Shown here: positions 25,397 through 35,433 of the stretch, one piece after another
How the letters are laid out: every line of letters begins with the position of its first letter
How positions within the stretch are numbered: the stretch's first letter is position 1
Assembly (NCBI GenBank): GCA_031549185.1
Contig: JAVBQG010000037.1
Span: 1-50,677, forward strand
Direction of reading: 5' to 3'
DNA: 50,677 nt
Source of the DNA: JAVBQG01 sp031549185
GTDB lineage: Bacteria > Synergistota > Synergistia > Synergistales > Synergistaceae
Notes under the pieces: model-generated
Told to the model about the DNA's origin: nothing
What the model saw: only the letters and a program-made list of their open reading frames with translations
Database searches by the model: none
Position numbers and translations under genes: made by a program

Positions 25397-26353
25397 CTAT
25401 CTCAGCTTTCCCATCTTCGGTTTCAGGCTGCGCATGGCGTCGCCGTAGCCCTGGTCGATCCACGAGTAGATCTTGTCGGGGTGGAAGCAGAGGATGTCGA
25501 ACAGGCCGGGGATCACGTGCGTCCGCTTGATGGAGTAGCTGCGCTCGACGGGCACGATGGTCGCGTGGGGGTATTGCTGTTTGTCCCATGCCGTGCGCTC
25601 GATCAGGAGCGTGACGATCACGGTGTCGCACCCCGCGTCGAGCAGCGGCGCGATGGGCGTGTTGCCCTGCGCGCTGAAGATGCCGCCCAGCCCGCCGTCG
25701 CGATAGTACTCGCCGCGAATCTCCTGCGCCTTGAGGATGAAGGGGATCGCCGACGAGGCGAGCAGCGCCCGGTGCTGTTCCTCGGGCGAAAGCGACTGAA
25801 TGTGCAGGAACTCGGACTCCGGCGTGTCCTTGATGCCGAGGGCGGCCAGGCTGCCGCCGACGATCGCCTCCAGCGGCGTGCGGCTGGGGAAGACCGAGAC
25901 GTAGAGGGGAAGGCCCTTCGCCAGCCCTTCGTGCGAGACGTAGCCCTCCAGCGTGCGGCGGATGATATCGTTGTCGACCAGCGCCGATTCGTCCGGTTTC
26001 AGCACGGTGGCGAGCAGGTTCTGTCGCATCTCCTTGCCCACGATGACGGTGTTCTTGAAGACCGGCCCGGTCTCGAGGCCGAGGGCGCTCATGACGCGCA
26101 GCAGCATGGGGTCGTTCTCCTCGAGCGGCGGGTTCTCGGCGATGGTGTGCCAGAGTTTTTCAAGCCGTTCGGCCCCCTCGCGCAGCGACGGCGCGCAGGA
26201 GAGCACCGCGCCGTTCAGGGCGCCGATGCTGGCGCCGGACAGGGCCGAGATTTCGATCTCGAGATCGGCCAGGGCCTTGACAATGCCGGCCTGATACGCC
26301 CCCTTCGCACCGCCGCCGGAGAGCACGAGCCCGATTTTACGCTTCTTTTGCAT
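25397..26353 (-). CDS. Patatin-like phospholipase family protein
   Basis: 318 residues from ATG 26353 (MQKKRKIGLVLSGGGAKG), preceded by a G-rich ribosome site. The oxyanion-hole loop GGGAKG and nucleophile elbow GASIG with Ser42 are at the N-terminus; the catalytic-dyad Asp is in DGGLGG near residue 220. Family members are serine acyl hydrolases acting on phospholipids or other lipids. No signal peptide is visible, so it is probably cytosolic or membrane-associated. The longer open frame to 26689 is antisense to fdhD. Confidence 0.92.
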   Translation of the reverse strand: MQKKRKIGLVLSGGGAKGAYQAGIVKALADLEIEISALSGASIGALNGAVLSCAPSLREGAERLEKLWHTIAENPPLEENDPMLLRVMSALGLETGPVFKNTVIVGKEMRQNLLATVLKPDESALVDNDIIRRTLEGYVSHEGLAKGLPLYVSVFPSRTPLEAIVGGSLAALGIKDTPESEFLHIQSLSPEEQHRALLASSAIPFILKAQEIRGEYYRDGGLGGIFSAQGNTPIAPLLDAGCDTVIVTLLIERTAWDKQQYPHATIVPVERSYSIKRTHVIPGLFDILCFHPDKIYSWIDQGYGDAMRSLKPKMGKLR

Positions 26354-26377
26354 GAAGGTCCCCCCTCGTTTCGTGCG

Positions 26378-26386
26378 ATTATAGCA
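26378..26386 (-). promoter_or_regulatory. Extended -10 promoter of the patatin gene
   Basis: Minus strand TGCTATAAT, 24 bases upstream of the patatin start. No good -35 is seen; the extended TGn motif could compensate. Confidence 0.45.
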
Positions 26387-26423
26387 AATGGTCTTACAAT
26401 GGTACCGGGTCAAAGGACGGGTG

Positions 26424-27263
26424 ATGGAAGTGAACGGAGCGATGGAGAGAAGAATTCTGCGAATCGACGGCGACCTGTGCCGGGAGGCGGACGACCTGTT
26501 GATCGTCGAGCGGGCGGTTGGCCTTGTACTCGACGGAGAGGCCTGTGCACAGACCGTCATGACGCCGGGGCATGAGGATTTGTGGGCGCTGGGACATCTG
26601 CGCTGCCTGGGGCTCATCGAGGGGAAGGGCGACGTCGAACGCCTGGAGGTCAAAGAGGACGGGGCTGTGGTGGAGGTGTGGCGGCACAACCCTCACCCCC
26701 CGACGGGGCTGTGCAAAAATCCCGTTTTTCGTAGGGGCGCGCATTGCGCGTCCGCTGCCCCTGGGCTGAAAACGACACAAAACGGACGGCCGATGGCCGC
26801 CCCCACGAAAAATAGCATGCCGGGCCTGCGGGACGTCGTCCGCGACGGCATCCGCTGGCTGGCAGAGGCGCCGCTCTACACGTCGACCGGGGCCGCGCAC
26901 GTGGCGGCGCTGGTCGCTTCAGACGGGACGAAGCTCGTCCGCATGGAGGACGTCGGCCGCCATAACGCGGTCGACAAGGCCGTCGGCTGGGCGCTGGCGA
27001 ACGAGGTCGACCTTGCGGGGACGATGCTCCTCACCTCCGGCCGCTTGCCGGAGGACATGGTGGCGAAGGCCGTCGCCGCGGGCGTCCCGGTCATGGCGAG
27101 CGTTTCCGCCGCCACGGCGCAGGGTGTCGCCATGGCCGAACGCCACGGCCTGACGCTGATCGGTTTCGTGCGGGGGGAGAGGATGAACGTGTACGCGGGT
27201 TACCCCTCCGTCAGCCGCGCCAGCTCCTCCTGCGTGTTGAAGCCGGCGAAGGATTTCTTGTAG
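26424..27263 (+). CDS. fdhD: Formate dehydrogenase sulfurtransferase FdhD carrying an in-frame repeat insertion
   Basis: 279 residues from ATG 26424, with AAAGGA upstream. C-terminal half is clear FdhD: TSTGAAHVAAL, VRMEDVGRHNAVDKAVG, LLTSGRLPEDMVAKA, VRGERMNVYAG. FdhD moves sulfur from a cysteine desulfurase to the Mo/W-bisPGD cofactor of formate dehydrogenase. Residues about 95-130 are encoded by a dispersed palindromic element (26706-26812) and replace the region where family members have the conserved cysteine loop (CxxC or CG). The only cysteines there (GLCKN, AHCAS) are encoded by the repeat, so activity is uncertain. The 3' end overlaps convergent mobA by 64 bases. Confidence 0.88.
   Translation: MEVNGAMERRILRIDGDLCREADDLLIVERAVGLVLDGEACAQTVMTPGHEDLWALGHLRCLGLIEGKGDVERLEVKEDGAVVEVWRHNPHPPTGLCKNPVFRRGAHCASAAPGLKTTQNGRPMAAPTKNSMPGLRDVVRDGIRWLAEAPLYTSTGAAHVAALVASDGTKLVRMEDVGRHNAVDKAVGWALANEVDLAGTMLLTSGRLPEDMVAKAVAAGVPVMASVSAATAQGVAMAERHGLTLIGFVRGERMNVYAGYPSVSRASSSCVLKPAKDFL
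26706..26812 (+). repeat. Palindromic repeat element inserted in frame inside fdhD
   Basis: Starts GGGCTGTGCAA, like copies at 2036 and 32781. Contains two palindromic units in inverted orientation: GGGCGCGCATTGCGCGTCC near 26735-26753, and GGACGGCCGATGGCC at 26784-26798. Outer arms TTTTTCGTAGGGGCG (26725-26739) and CGCCCCCACGAAAAA (26798-26812) pair at 14 of 15 positions. No stop codon arises in the fdhD frame. Confidence 0.85.
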
Positions 27264-27847
27264 CCGGGGAGGGCGGCGAGGGTAGACTCCTCGACCACGT
27301 TCAGCGCGATGTCCGCGTAGAAGGCGGTGAGCTTCGCGCCGCCCCGTTTGGTCCTCGGGCCGTCGATCATGACGCGGTCGATGTGGGGGAGACAGCTCTT
27401 GCGGTAGAAGGCGTGCAGGCTCATCGGGTAGCCGTCCAGGCGGACGACCGTCGCGTCGGCGTCGACAGGCGTCGCCGCCCACAGCTGCCGGATCACGGCC
27501 TCCTGCGGCGTCGGCATGTCGCAGCCGATCAAGAAGCCCCACTCGGCCCGCATCGCCGAGAGCCCCTGCCGCAGTCCCTCGATCGGCCCGCGGCCGAACG
27601 CGCGGTCCTCCGCGAGCGCGACGTCGCGCGCGGAGGCGAACGACGACAGAAGCGTCCTCGCGCGCCCGCTCTCGGCATGGCCGACGCAGAGCACGACTTC
27701 GCGGAAGACCTGCGCGAGCCGCGCGATCAGGTTCTCCAGCAGCGGCGCGCCATCCTGCGCCAGGAAGAGCTTGTTGCCCCCCATGCGCGTGCCCCTGCCC
27801 CCCGCGAGGACCAGGGCGGAGGCGGGGATGCGGGAATCTTTTTTCAT
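27200..27847 (-). CDS. mobA: Molybdenum cofactor guanylyltransferase-like protein MobA
   Basis: 215 residues. The nucleotide-binding signature LVLAGGRGTRMGGNK is at residues 13-27, followed by the conserved GPIEGLRQGL and LIGCDMP segments. MobA attaches GMP to molybdopterin to form the bis-guanylate cofactor that formate dehydrogenase needs. It overlaps the fdhA stop by four bases (ATGA), consistent with co-transcription and a dedicated cofactor supply. The C-terminal part (RGGAKLTAFYADIALNVVEE) also fits. Confidence 0.92.
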   Translation of the reverse strand: MKKDSRIPASALVLAGGRGTRMGGNKLFLAQDGAPLLENLIARLAQVFREVVLCVGHAESGRARTLLSSFASARDVALAEDRAFGRGPIEGLRQGLSAMRAEWGFLIGCDMPTPQEAVIRQLWAATPVDADATVVRLDGYPMSLHAFYRKSCLPHIDRVMIDGPRTKRGGAKLTAFYADIALNVVEESTLAALPGYKKSFAGFNTQEELARLTEG

Positions 27848-30564
27848 CTCACTCTCTCCACTCTCACCGCGTTCACCTTGAACGGCGGCGTCTCCGACGT
27901 CTCGTCCCAGACGGCGGCGGTCAGCCTGTTCGCGCCCGCCTCCGCGAAGTGGAAGGGGAGGAAGATCACCCCCGGCGGCACGCGGTCGGTAATTTGGGCC
28001 TCGCCCTCGACCGAGCCGCGGCGCGACGTTGTTCGGACGAGGTCATTTTCGCATATCCCGAGCGCCTGCGCATCGTGCGGATTGACCTCGATGTAAAGCC
28101 GGTCGATGAACTCCCCCGGCGCGGCGCGGCGCGTCATGCTGCCGCTGTGGTAGTGGTAGAGGCTGCGGCCGGTCGTGGCGAGATACGGGTATTCGTCGTC
28201 CGGCCACTCGTGCGGCGGCTGCCAATCGACGGGCAGGAACTGCGCCCTGCCGCCGGCGCGGGCGAATTTCCCCGCGTGCAGGATCGGCGTGCCGGGGTGA
28301 CTCTCGTCGGGGCAGGGCCACTGAAAGGGCTTGCCCGCGTTCGCCTCGATTCGCCGGTAGCTGATGCCGGCGTAGCTCGGCACGAAGCGGCGGATGTCCT
28401 CGAAGACCTCCTCCGGCGACGCGAACGTCCAGTTCGCGCCCAGCGCCCTCGCCACGTCGGCGATGATCCGCCAGTCGGCTCTCGCCTCGCCCGGCGGCTC
28501 GACGCCTTTGCGGATGCGCTGCACGCCGCGGCAGGTGTTGGTGAACGTTCCGTCTTTCTCCGCCCAGCAGGCGGCGGGCAGCACGACGTCGGCCTTCTGC
28601 GCCGTCTCGGTGAGGAAGATGTCCTGTACGACGAGGAAGTCGAGTTCCTCCAGCGCGTGCGCCACGTGCGCGGTATTCGCGTCGGTCACCATCGGGTTCT
28701 CGCCCATGATGTAAAGCGCCGCGAGTTTTCCCCTGGCCGCCGCGTCGAGCATCGGAGCGACGGAGAGCCCCGGCGTGCGCGGCAGTTCGCAACCCCAGAG
28801 AGTTTTCACCTTCGCGGGCGCGTCGGGGTTCGCCACCTTCATATAGCCGGGGAGCGAATCGGCGAGCGCACCCATGTCGCAGCTTCCCTGCACGTTGTTC
28901 TGCCCGCGCAGGGGGTTGACACCCGTGCCGGGGCGTCCGAACATTCCGCAGAGGAGCGCGAGGTCGCAGAGCGCGCGGACGTTGTTGGTTCCCGTCGTGT
29001 GCTGCGTGATGCCCATGGTGTAGAAGATGGCGGCGTTCTTCGCCGTCGCGTAGAGGCGCGCGACCCGGCGAATCTCGTCCGCCGGGGTGTGCGTGATCTC
29101 CGAGGCCATCTCGGGCGTGTAGCGCGCGACCGTCTCCCTCAGCGCGTCGAAGTTTTCCACGCGCCTGGTGACGAAGTCCTCGTCGTACAACTTTTCTTCG
29201 ACGATCACGTGCATCATGGCGTCGATCAGCGCGACGTCCGAACCGATCAAGTGCTGTATGTGAATGTGGGCGCGCGAGGCGATCTCCGTCTTTCGAGGGT
29301 CGCAGACGATCAACGTCGCGCCTTCGGAGGCCCGCTGCTTGATCAGCGAACCCACGACCGGATGGGCCTCCGTCGTGTTCGAGCCGATCACGAAGAGCAC
29401 GTCGGCCGAAGCGATGGAGTCGAAGTCATTCGTCATGGCGCCGCTTCCGAGGGCCTCACCGAGGCCCGCAACCGTCGCGGAGTGTCAGAGATGGGCACAG
29501 TGGTCGACGTTGTTGGTGCCCATCACCTCCCTCGCGAGACGCTGCATCAGGTAGTTCTCCTCGTTCGTGCACCGCGCCGACGAGAGGAAGCCGACGGCCT
29601 CCGGTCCTTTTTCTTTTTTTGCCTTCTCTAGCCCTGCGGCGACTCTGGTAAGCGCCTCGTCCCATGTGGCCCGCCGAAAGACGTCGCACTCGCGCACCAA
29701 CGGCGAAGTCAGGCGCTCGTCGCTGTGGACGAAGTTCCAGGCGAAGCGCCCCTTCACGCAAGTACGCCCCCTGTTGAACGAGGTCTCGCTCAGGTGATCG
29801 CTGACGACGTCGGCGATCTTCCCCGTGAGGGCGTCCACCTTCAGGGTCAGCTCGCAGCCGACGCCGCAGTAGGGGCAGACCGTGCGTACGTCGCGCGTCT
29901 CCCACGCGCGGCCCGCGAAAGAAGCCGGCCTGCTCGCGAGCGCTCCGGAGGGGCAGACCTGCACGCACTGGCCGCAGAAGACGCAGTCGGAGCGGTCGAG
30001 GCGTCCCTCGGGCGAGGGGTCGATCATCGTCCCGCTGCTGCGCCCCTGGAAATCGATCGCGTCGTAGCGCGCGTGGGCGCTGCAGATGCGGATGCAGCGT
30101 CCGCAGAGGATGCACTTGTTCCGGTTGCGGACGATAAAGGGGTTGCCGTCGTCGAGCGGATATTTTTTTTGTTCCGCCGGGTCGCCGTAGGGGGAGTGGC
30201 GGGCGCCCGTCTCCGCGCAGACATTCGCCAGTTCGCAGCGTCCGTTGCGCTCGCAGGTCGTGCAGTTCGCCGGATGCCGCGCCACGATCAGCTCGACGAT
30301 CGTGCGCCGCGTCTCCATGACCCTTGCAGAGTGCGTGAGGATCCTCATACCCTCGGCGAGCGGCGTCGTGCATGCGGCTGCCAATTTGGGCGAGCCCTCG
30401 ATCTCGACGAGGCAGACGCGGCACGCGCCGGCGGTCTCCAGCGCCGGGTGCTCGCAGAGCACGGGAATATGAATCCCCGCCGCGCGCGCGGCCTGCAGAA
30501 TCGTCGAGCCCTCCGTCGCCGAGACGGGTTGGTGGTTGATGGTCGCGTGGATTGTTTCGGTCAT
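27844..30564 (-). CDS. fdhA: Formate dehydrogenase alpha subunit, selenocysteine-containing (UGA at 29485-29487)
   Basis: 906 residues if the in-frame UGA is read as Sec360. Without recoding it would look like two genes (29485-30564 and 27844-29436). The context HCAHL-U-HSATVAGLGEA is the formate dehydrogenase active site, where the Mo/W ligand is Cys or Sec. Domains in order: [2Fe-2S] ferredoxin (CEHPALETAGACRVC), NuoG-like cluster (CTTCERNGRCEL), two [4Fe-4S] sites (CILCGRCIRIC, CVFCGQCVQVC), catalytic-domain cluster (CPYCGVGCEL), then molybdopterin oxidoreductase and dinucleotide-binding domains. This is the cytosolic NAD(P)/ferredoxin-linked or hydrogenase-linked architecture; no electron-acceptor subunit is next to it. 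mobA overlaps its end. Confidence 0.93.
29451..29487 (-). promoter_or_regulatory. Selenocysteine UGA plus bacterial SECIS-like hairpin in fdhA
   Basis: UGA at 29487-29485 (minus), 17 bases, then GGGCCUC-GGU-GAGGCCC (29467-29451): a perfect 7-bp stem with apical GGU. Bacterial SECIS elements lie just 3' of the UGA and carry a G-U in the apical loop recognised by SelB. Stem, spacing and loop all fit. Confidence 0.85.
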
Positions 30565-30636
30565 GGCTTCACCCTGATTCGTGTTTCATATGAAAATTCA
30601 TTTTAACATGAGGGGTGAAGTTTTTGCGAGTCCGCT

Positions 30637-30714
30637 TTACCGCAGCAGCGGCATACTTCCCGTCAGCCGGTTGACGATCTTTTTGTGGGCGACGGTTCGG
30701 ATCTCCTTCTTCAC
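30637..30714 (-). CDS. Possible small ORF (25 aa) upstream of fdhA
   Basis: GTG 30714 preceded by GAGGGGGG with 6-base spacing, encoding MKKEIRTVAHKKIVNRL and eight more residues, then TAA at 30637. A promoter-like pair at 30741-30770 lies just upstream, and fdhA starts 73 bases after its end. It is lysine/arginine-rich and matches no family I know. It could be a leader peptide or a small basic protein; coding status rests only on start signals. Confidence 0.4.
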   Translation of the reverse strand: MKKEIRTVAHKKIVNRLTGSMPLLR

Positions 30715-30740
30715 GGCGCACCCCCCTCGTGAAGTTCAGA

Positions 30741-30770
30741 ATAGTACGAAACCTTGCGCCGTTCTTGCAA
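30741..30770 (-). promoter_or_regulatory. Putative promoter for the small ORF and fdhA-mobA
   Basis: Minus strand TTGCAA (30765-30770), 18-base spacer, TACTAT (30741-30746). It is divergent from the htpG promoter. A 12-bp perfect palindrome TTTCATATGAAA (30584-30595) lies between it and the fdhA start. Confidence 0.45.
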
Positions 30771-30816
30771 GATGTTGCAGGCTCCGCAAAGCGGCGAATA
30801 TTTTTTTGACCTTATT

Positions 30817-30825
30817 TGATATAAT
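30817..30825 (+). promoter_or_regulatory. Extended -10 promoter of htpG
   Basis: TGA-TATAAT at 30817-30825, 36 bases before the htpG start. The -35 region is poor. No CIRCE heat-shock operator is seen. Confidence 0.5.
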
Positions 30826-30860
30826 ACCCCCACACCAATTTACGAGGGGGTTGTACCAAG

Positions 30861-32738
<1,878 letters not shown>

Positions 32739-32780
32739 ATTCAGGCGAGCCCCAAATCCTCTCTCACCCTCCCGGCCTCA

Positions 32781-32833
32781 GGGCTGTGCAATATCACCGT
32801 TTCTCGTAGGGGCGCACAGTGTGCGCCCGCTAC
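32781..32833 (+). repeat. Dispersed palindromic repeat, copy 3 (after htpG)
   Basis: GGGCTGTGCAATATC flank followed by core GGGGCGCACAGTGTGCGCCC (32809-32828). It occupies the gap between convergent htpG and the effector-binding gene and reaches into the latter's stop codon at 32830-32832. The hairpin may act as a transcription or RNA-end barrier. Confidence 0.75.
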
Positions 32834-33318
32834 GGTTTTTTCCTCTTCACCGGACAGATGATCTCCGTCAACAATTCGTCCGGGCGGGCCCTGTCGGGGT
32901 CGTTGAGGTATATCTCGCGCATGGGGAGGCCCGTGTCCCACACCCACCCGTTCTCCTCGATCCAGTTCATGATGTCCGGGTAGATCCTTCCGAGGTCCTC
33001 GTAGGGCCCCTTGTGGATGTAGCGCAGCATCGCGCCCGTCGCCTCGTCGACGACGCGGGCCTTGATGTCCGGCTCCTCCGGCACGAAGTCCTCGACCGGT
33101 GCGCAGATCTCCATATCGAGCTGGGTCTCGTCGCAGTTCTCTGCGTGGTAGAGAGAGAAGGGCGGGCCGGCGAACTTCGCCTTCGCGTATGCCAGATACC
33201 CGTACAGGCGCGTAAACGCGCTGTCCATCGAGGAACCGATGTCGCTGAACGGGACGATGACGCGAATCGACATGACCATGACAGGTGCGATTTCGTGCTC
33301 CTTTATCTCGTATGGCAT
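32830..33318 (-). CDS. GyrI-like / AraC effector-binding domain protein
   Basis: 162 residues from ATG 33318, eight bases after GGAGG. It begins MPYEIKEHEIAPVMVMSIR and later has the KGPYEDLGRIYPDIMNWIEENGW and REIYLNDP segments typical of the stand-alone GyrI-like small-molecule-binding fold. No DNA-binding domain is attached. Such proteins bind cationic amphiphiles or hydrolyse reactive cyclopropanes in some cases; the ligand here is unknown. Confidence 0.85.
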   Translation of the reverse strand: MPYEIKEHEIAPVMVMSIRVIVPFSDIGSSMDSAFTRLYGYLAYAKAKFAGPPFSLYHAENCDETQLDMEICAPVEDFVPEEPDIKARVVDEATGAMLRYIHKGPYEDLGRIYPDIMNWIEENGWVWDTGLPMREIYLNDPDRARPDELLTEIICPVKRKKP

Positions 33319-33361
33319 GATTGCGGCCTCCTTCGGCATATTATCACCCAGCTAGTATAAC

Positions 33362-33392
33362 AAAAAAAGGAGGGGAGAGTCCCTCCTTTTTT
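33362..33392. terminator. Bidirectional intrinsic terminator
   Basis: AAAAAAGGAGGG (33363-33374), six-base loop, CCCTCCTTTTTT (33381-33392). Flanking A and T runs give a U-tract on both strands. Placed directly after the porin stop, where it ends that highly expressed message. Confidence 0.88.
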
Positions 33393-33416
33393 ACAGACTT
33401 CTCCAGTCTTTTTTTT

Positions 33417-35030
33417 TTAGAACGTCACGTAGGTACGGAAACGCACGATGCTGTCGTCGCCGTTGCGATAGTCCGTGTCCTGCACGCCGCTGTGAACCAT
33501 TCCGTCGCCGTAGTCGATCGCGTCGTACGAGAGCTCGAACTCGACGGAGGGATTCAGACGATAGGCCACGCCGATCGTCCAACCCGTCGCGTCGTCAAGG
33601 CCCGAGGTGTCGAAGTCAGCCTGTACGTAACGGAGATACGTGCGCCACTTGTCGTTCCACTGCTGCGGCAGGTACGCGAGCATGATCTTCGTCGTGTTCA
33701 TGTTGTTCGGCTGGTTCCGCAGAATCTCGGCGCCCCCCCACGCGTATGGGTTCGCCCCGACGGAGGAGTTCGCAAACGGACTGCGGTCGGAGATCAGCTT
33801 GGAGTTACCGAGGAAGTTGTTGTCGATCTGTCCATACTCCAGCCAGAGGCCGGTGAACTTGAGCGCGTCCTGCTTCACGTCGACGATGGCCTTCCACGCG
33901 CTCGCGGTGTCGTCGTAGTTGGATACGCCGCCGCTCATGTACTGCGCGATGCCGTCGTCCTGCGTCTGGTAGTAGTAGAGACCCTTCAGCTCGATCGAGG
34001 GCGCCGGCTTGTAGCCGAAGTATGCGCCGTACGTCCCGTAGTCGGAGTCCGCCTCGAACGGCGTGCCGTTATACGTGACTTCGGGGTTCTCGTCGGTCAT
34101 GAAGTAGTAGCCCAGCAAGCCCGCGCGGAACTTTTCGTTGAAGTTGAAGTCCGCCCGGCCTGCGATCATCGTCTGTTCCAGCGCCGCGGGCATGCCGCTC
34201 TCATCGTACGAATAGTACATGGAGCCGTCGTCGCCGTTGCGGCCGACCACCAACTGCAGGTCCGCCAGGCCCCACGACTTGGTCAGGTGAAAGAGGTTCG
34301 CCGTAATGTCGCCCACCCACGCGTCGTTATCGTTGTAGAAACCGAGGTCGGATTCCCAGTCGAAGTTGTAGCGGCCGGCGTCGAGGGTGATGTCGTACGG
34401 CAACTTCGTGGTGATGTAGTAGTGCTCCCACACCATCTCCTCGCTGCCGTTGTTCGTGTTGCCGGAGCCGAGTCGGGCCGTGAAGCTCGTGTTCTCGTCG
34501 ATGCGCTTGCGGATCCAGAAGCGGTAGCGGTTGAGGTCGAACTCGTTCTTACCGGTCAGCGCCGCGTCGTCCGAGTACCAGTTATGCTCGGCGTTGCTGT
34601 CGGAGAACTTTGCGTCGAAGCGCAGTTCGCCTGCGAGGCTCCAGCCGCCGAGGTCCTTCTCCATGACCGCAAGGCGCGAATCGACCTTGTCGACCTTCAC
34701 GCCGAGCGCGTCGAGTTCGTCCTTGAATTCGAGGACCAGCTTCTTCAGCAGTTCGACATCCTGTTTGTTCGCCTTCTCCATGTCGACTTTCGCGAGTGCG
34801 CGGGCGACGATGGAGGCCATCTCGTAGCGGGTCGACGGCTGCGCTCCCTTGAAGGAGCCGTCGGGGTACCCGGAGATGACGCCGCGGGATGCCAGCTGCG
34901 AGATCGCGTCATATGCCCAGTGGTTTGCGGGGACGTCCATGAAGGGGTTTGTCGCCGGCGCGGCGAGCGCGGGAACGGCAAAGAGCGCGACTGTCAGGAT
35001 CGTTGTTAGTGCTATAAGGTATTTTCTCAT
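33417..35030 (-). CDS. Outer-membrane porin with SLH domain (OmpM-like)
   Basis: 537 residues. Signal peptide (YLIALTTILTVALFAVPALA), then one SLH domain at about 28-85 (FMDVPANHWAYDAISQLASRGVISGYPDGSFKG), a short coiled coil (KANKQDVELLKKLVLEFKDELDALG), and a long beta-barrel with alternating aromatic strands ending in the terminal aromatic motif VRFRTYVTF. SLH-porins tether the outer membrane to peptidoglycan in diderms lacking Lpp/Pal-type tethers, such as Synergistota, Negativicutes and Thermus-Deinococcus. Strong AAGGGGG ribosome site, own promoter, long leader and dedicated terminator suggest high expression. Confidence 0.93.
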   Translation of the reverse strand: MRKYLIALTTILTVALFAVPALAAPATNPFMDVPANHWAYDAISQLASRGVISGYPDGSFKGAQPSTRYEMASIVARALAKVDMEKANKQDVELLKKLVLEFKDELDALGVKVDKVDSRLAVMEKDLGGWSLAGELRFDAKFSDSNAEHNWYSDDAALTGKNEFDLNRYRFWIRKRIDENTSFTARLGSGNTNNGSEEMVWEHYYITTKLPYDITLDAGRYNFDWESDLGFYNDNDAWVGDITANLFHLTKSWGLADLQLVVGRNGDDGSMYYSYDESGMPAALEQTMIAGRADFNFNEKFRAGLLGYYFMTDENPEVTYNGTPFEADSDYGTYGAYFGYKPAPSIELKGLYYYQTQDDGIAQYMSGGVSNYDDTASAWKAIVDVKQDALKFTGLWLEYGQIDNNFLGNSKLISDRSPFANSSVGANPYAWGGAEILRNQPNNMNTTKIMLAYLPQQWNDKWRTYLRYVQADFDTSGLDDATGWTIGVAYRLNPSVEFELSYDAIDYGDGMVHSGVQDTDYRNGDDSIVRFRTYVTF

Positions 35031-35275
35031 TTATGTTACAACCCCCTTGGTTGTGTTGTATTTCGCGGCCGAATGAAGGTCTTGCAGGGGGGGGAGTTAA
35101 TGCCGCGGGAAGTTTTCACGTTCCCTTCTCACGCATTTACGTTTGCCTCTGTGTCTCCATTGAGGGTCGCCTCTTGCTCCGCTCTCCCATAATGACAGGG
35201 GGGGGGTGCACCTCCTTTCCTCGTCGTCCGGGGTCTTGGCGGAGTTTTGAGCATCTTCGCTGAACCTCGTCACGC
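35031..35275 (-). promoter_or_regulatory. Long untranslated leader of the porin gene, with two poly-G tracts
   Basis: About 240 bases between the predicted start of transcription and the porin start codon, without a convincing ORF. It contains plus-strand runs of 8 G (35087-35094) and 9 G (35198-35206). Such tracts can slip and could tune expression. Nothing else is recognised in the 35031-35433 gap apart from the promoter. Confidence 0.5.
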
Positions 35276-35304
35276 ATTATTGTGATTCGGAGCGAGGTTG
35301 TCAA
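35276..35304 (-). promoter_or_regulatory. Promoter of the SLH porin
   Basis: Minus strand TTGACA (35299-35304), 17-base spacer, AATAAT (35276-35281): perfect -35 and near-consensus -10 with ideal spacing. Confidence 0.7.
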
Positions 35305-35433
35305 ACCTGGCGTTTGCTTGTGTTTCGCTACGATTACAGGAAAAGCATGTTTTGAGGGATTACTTTTCGAGAGGATAACGACTGGGCTGCTGGCTGGAAA
35401 TAAACTTTACTGGCATGTACGGGTTCTCGGCCA

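Noticed and set aside
26354..26689. Extension of the patatin frame into fdhD
   Set aside because: Low-complexity shadow text with no family similarity; the patatin oxyanion loop begins just after ATG 26353.
27844..30564. Formate dehydrogenase as two genes or a pseudogene
   Set aside because: The frames are joined by one UGA at the exact selenocysteine site of the family with a hairpin downstream; recoding explains it better than mutation.
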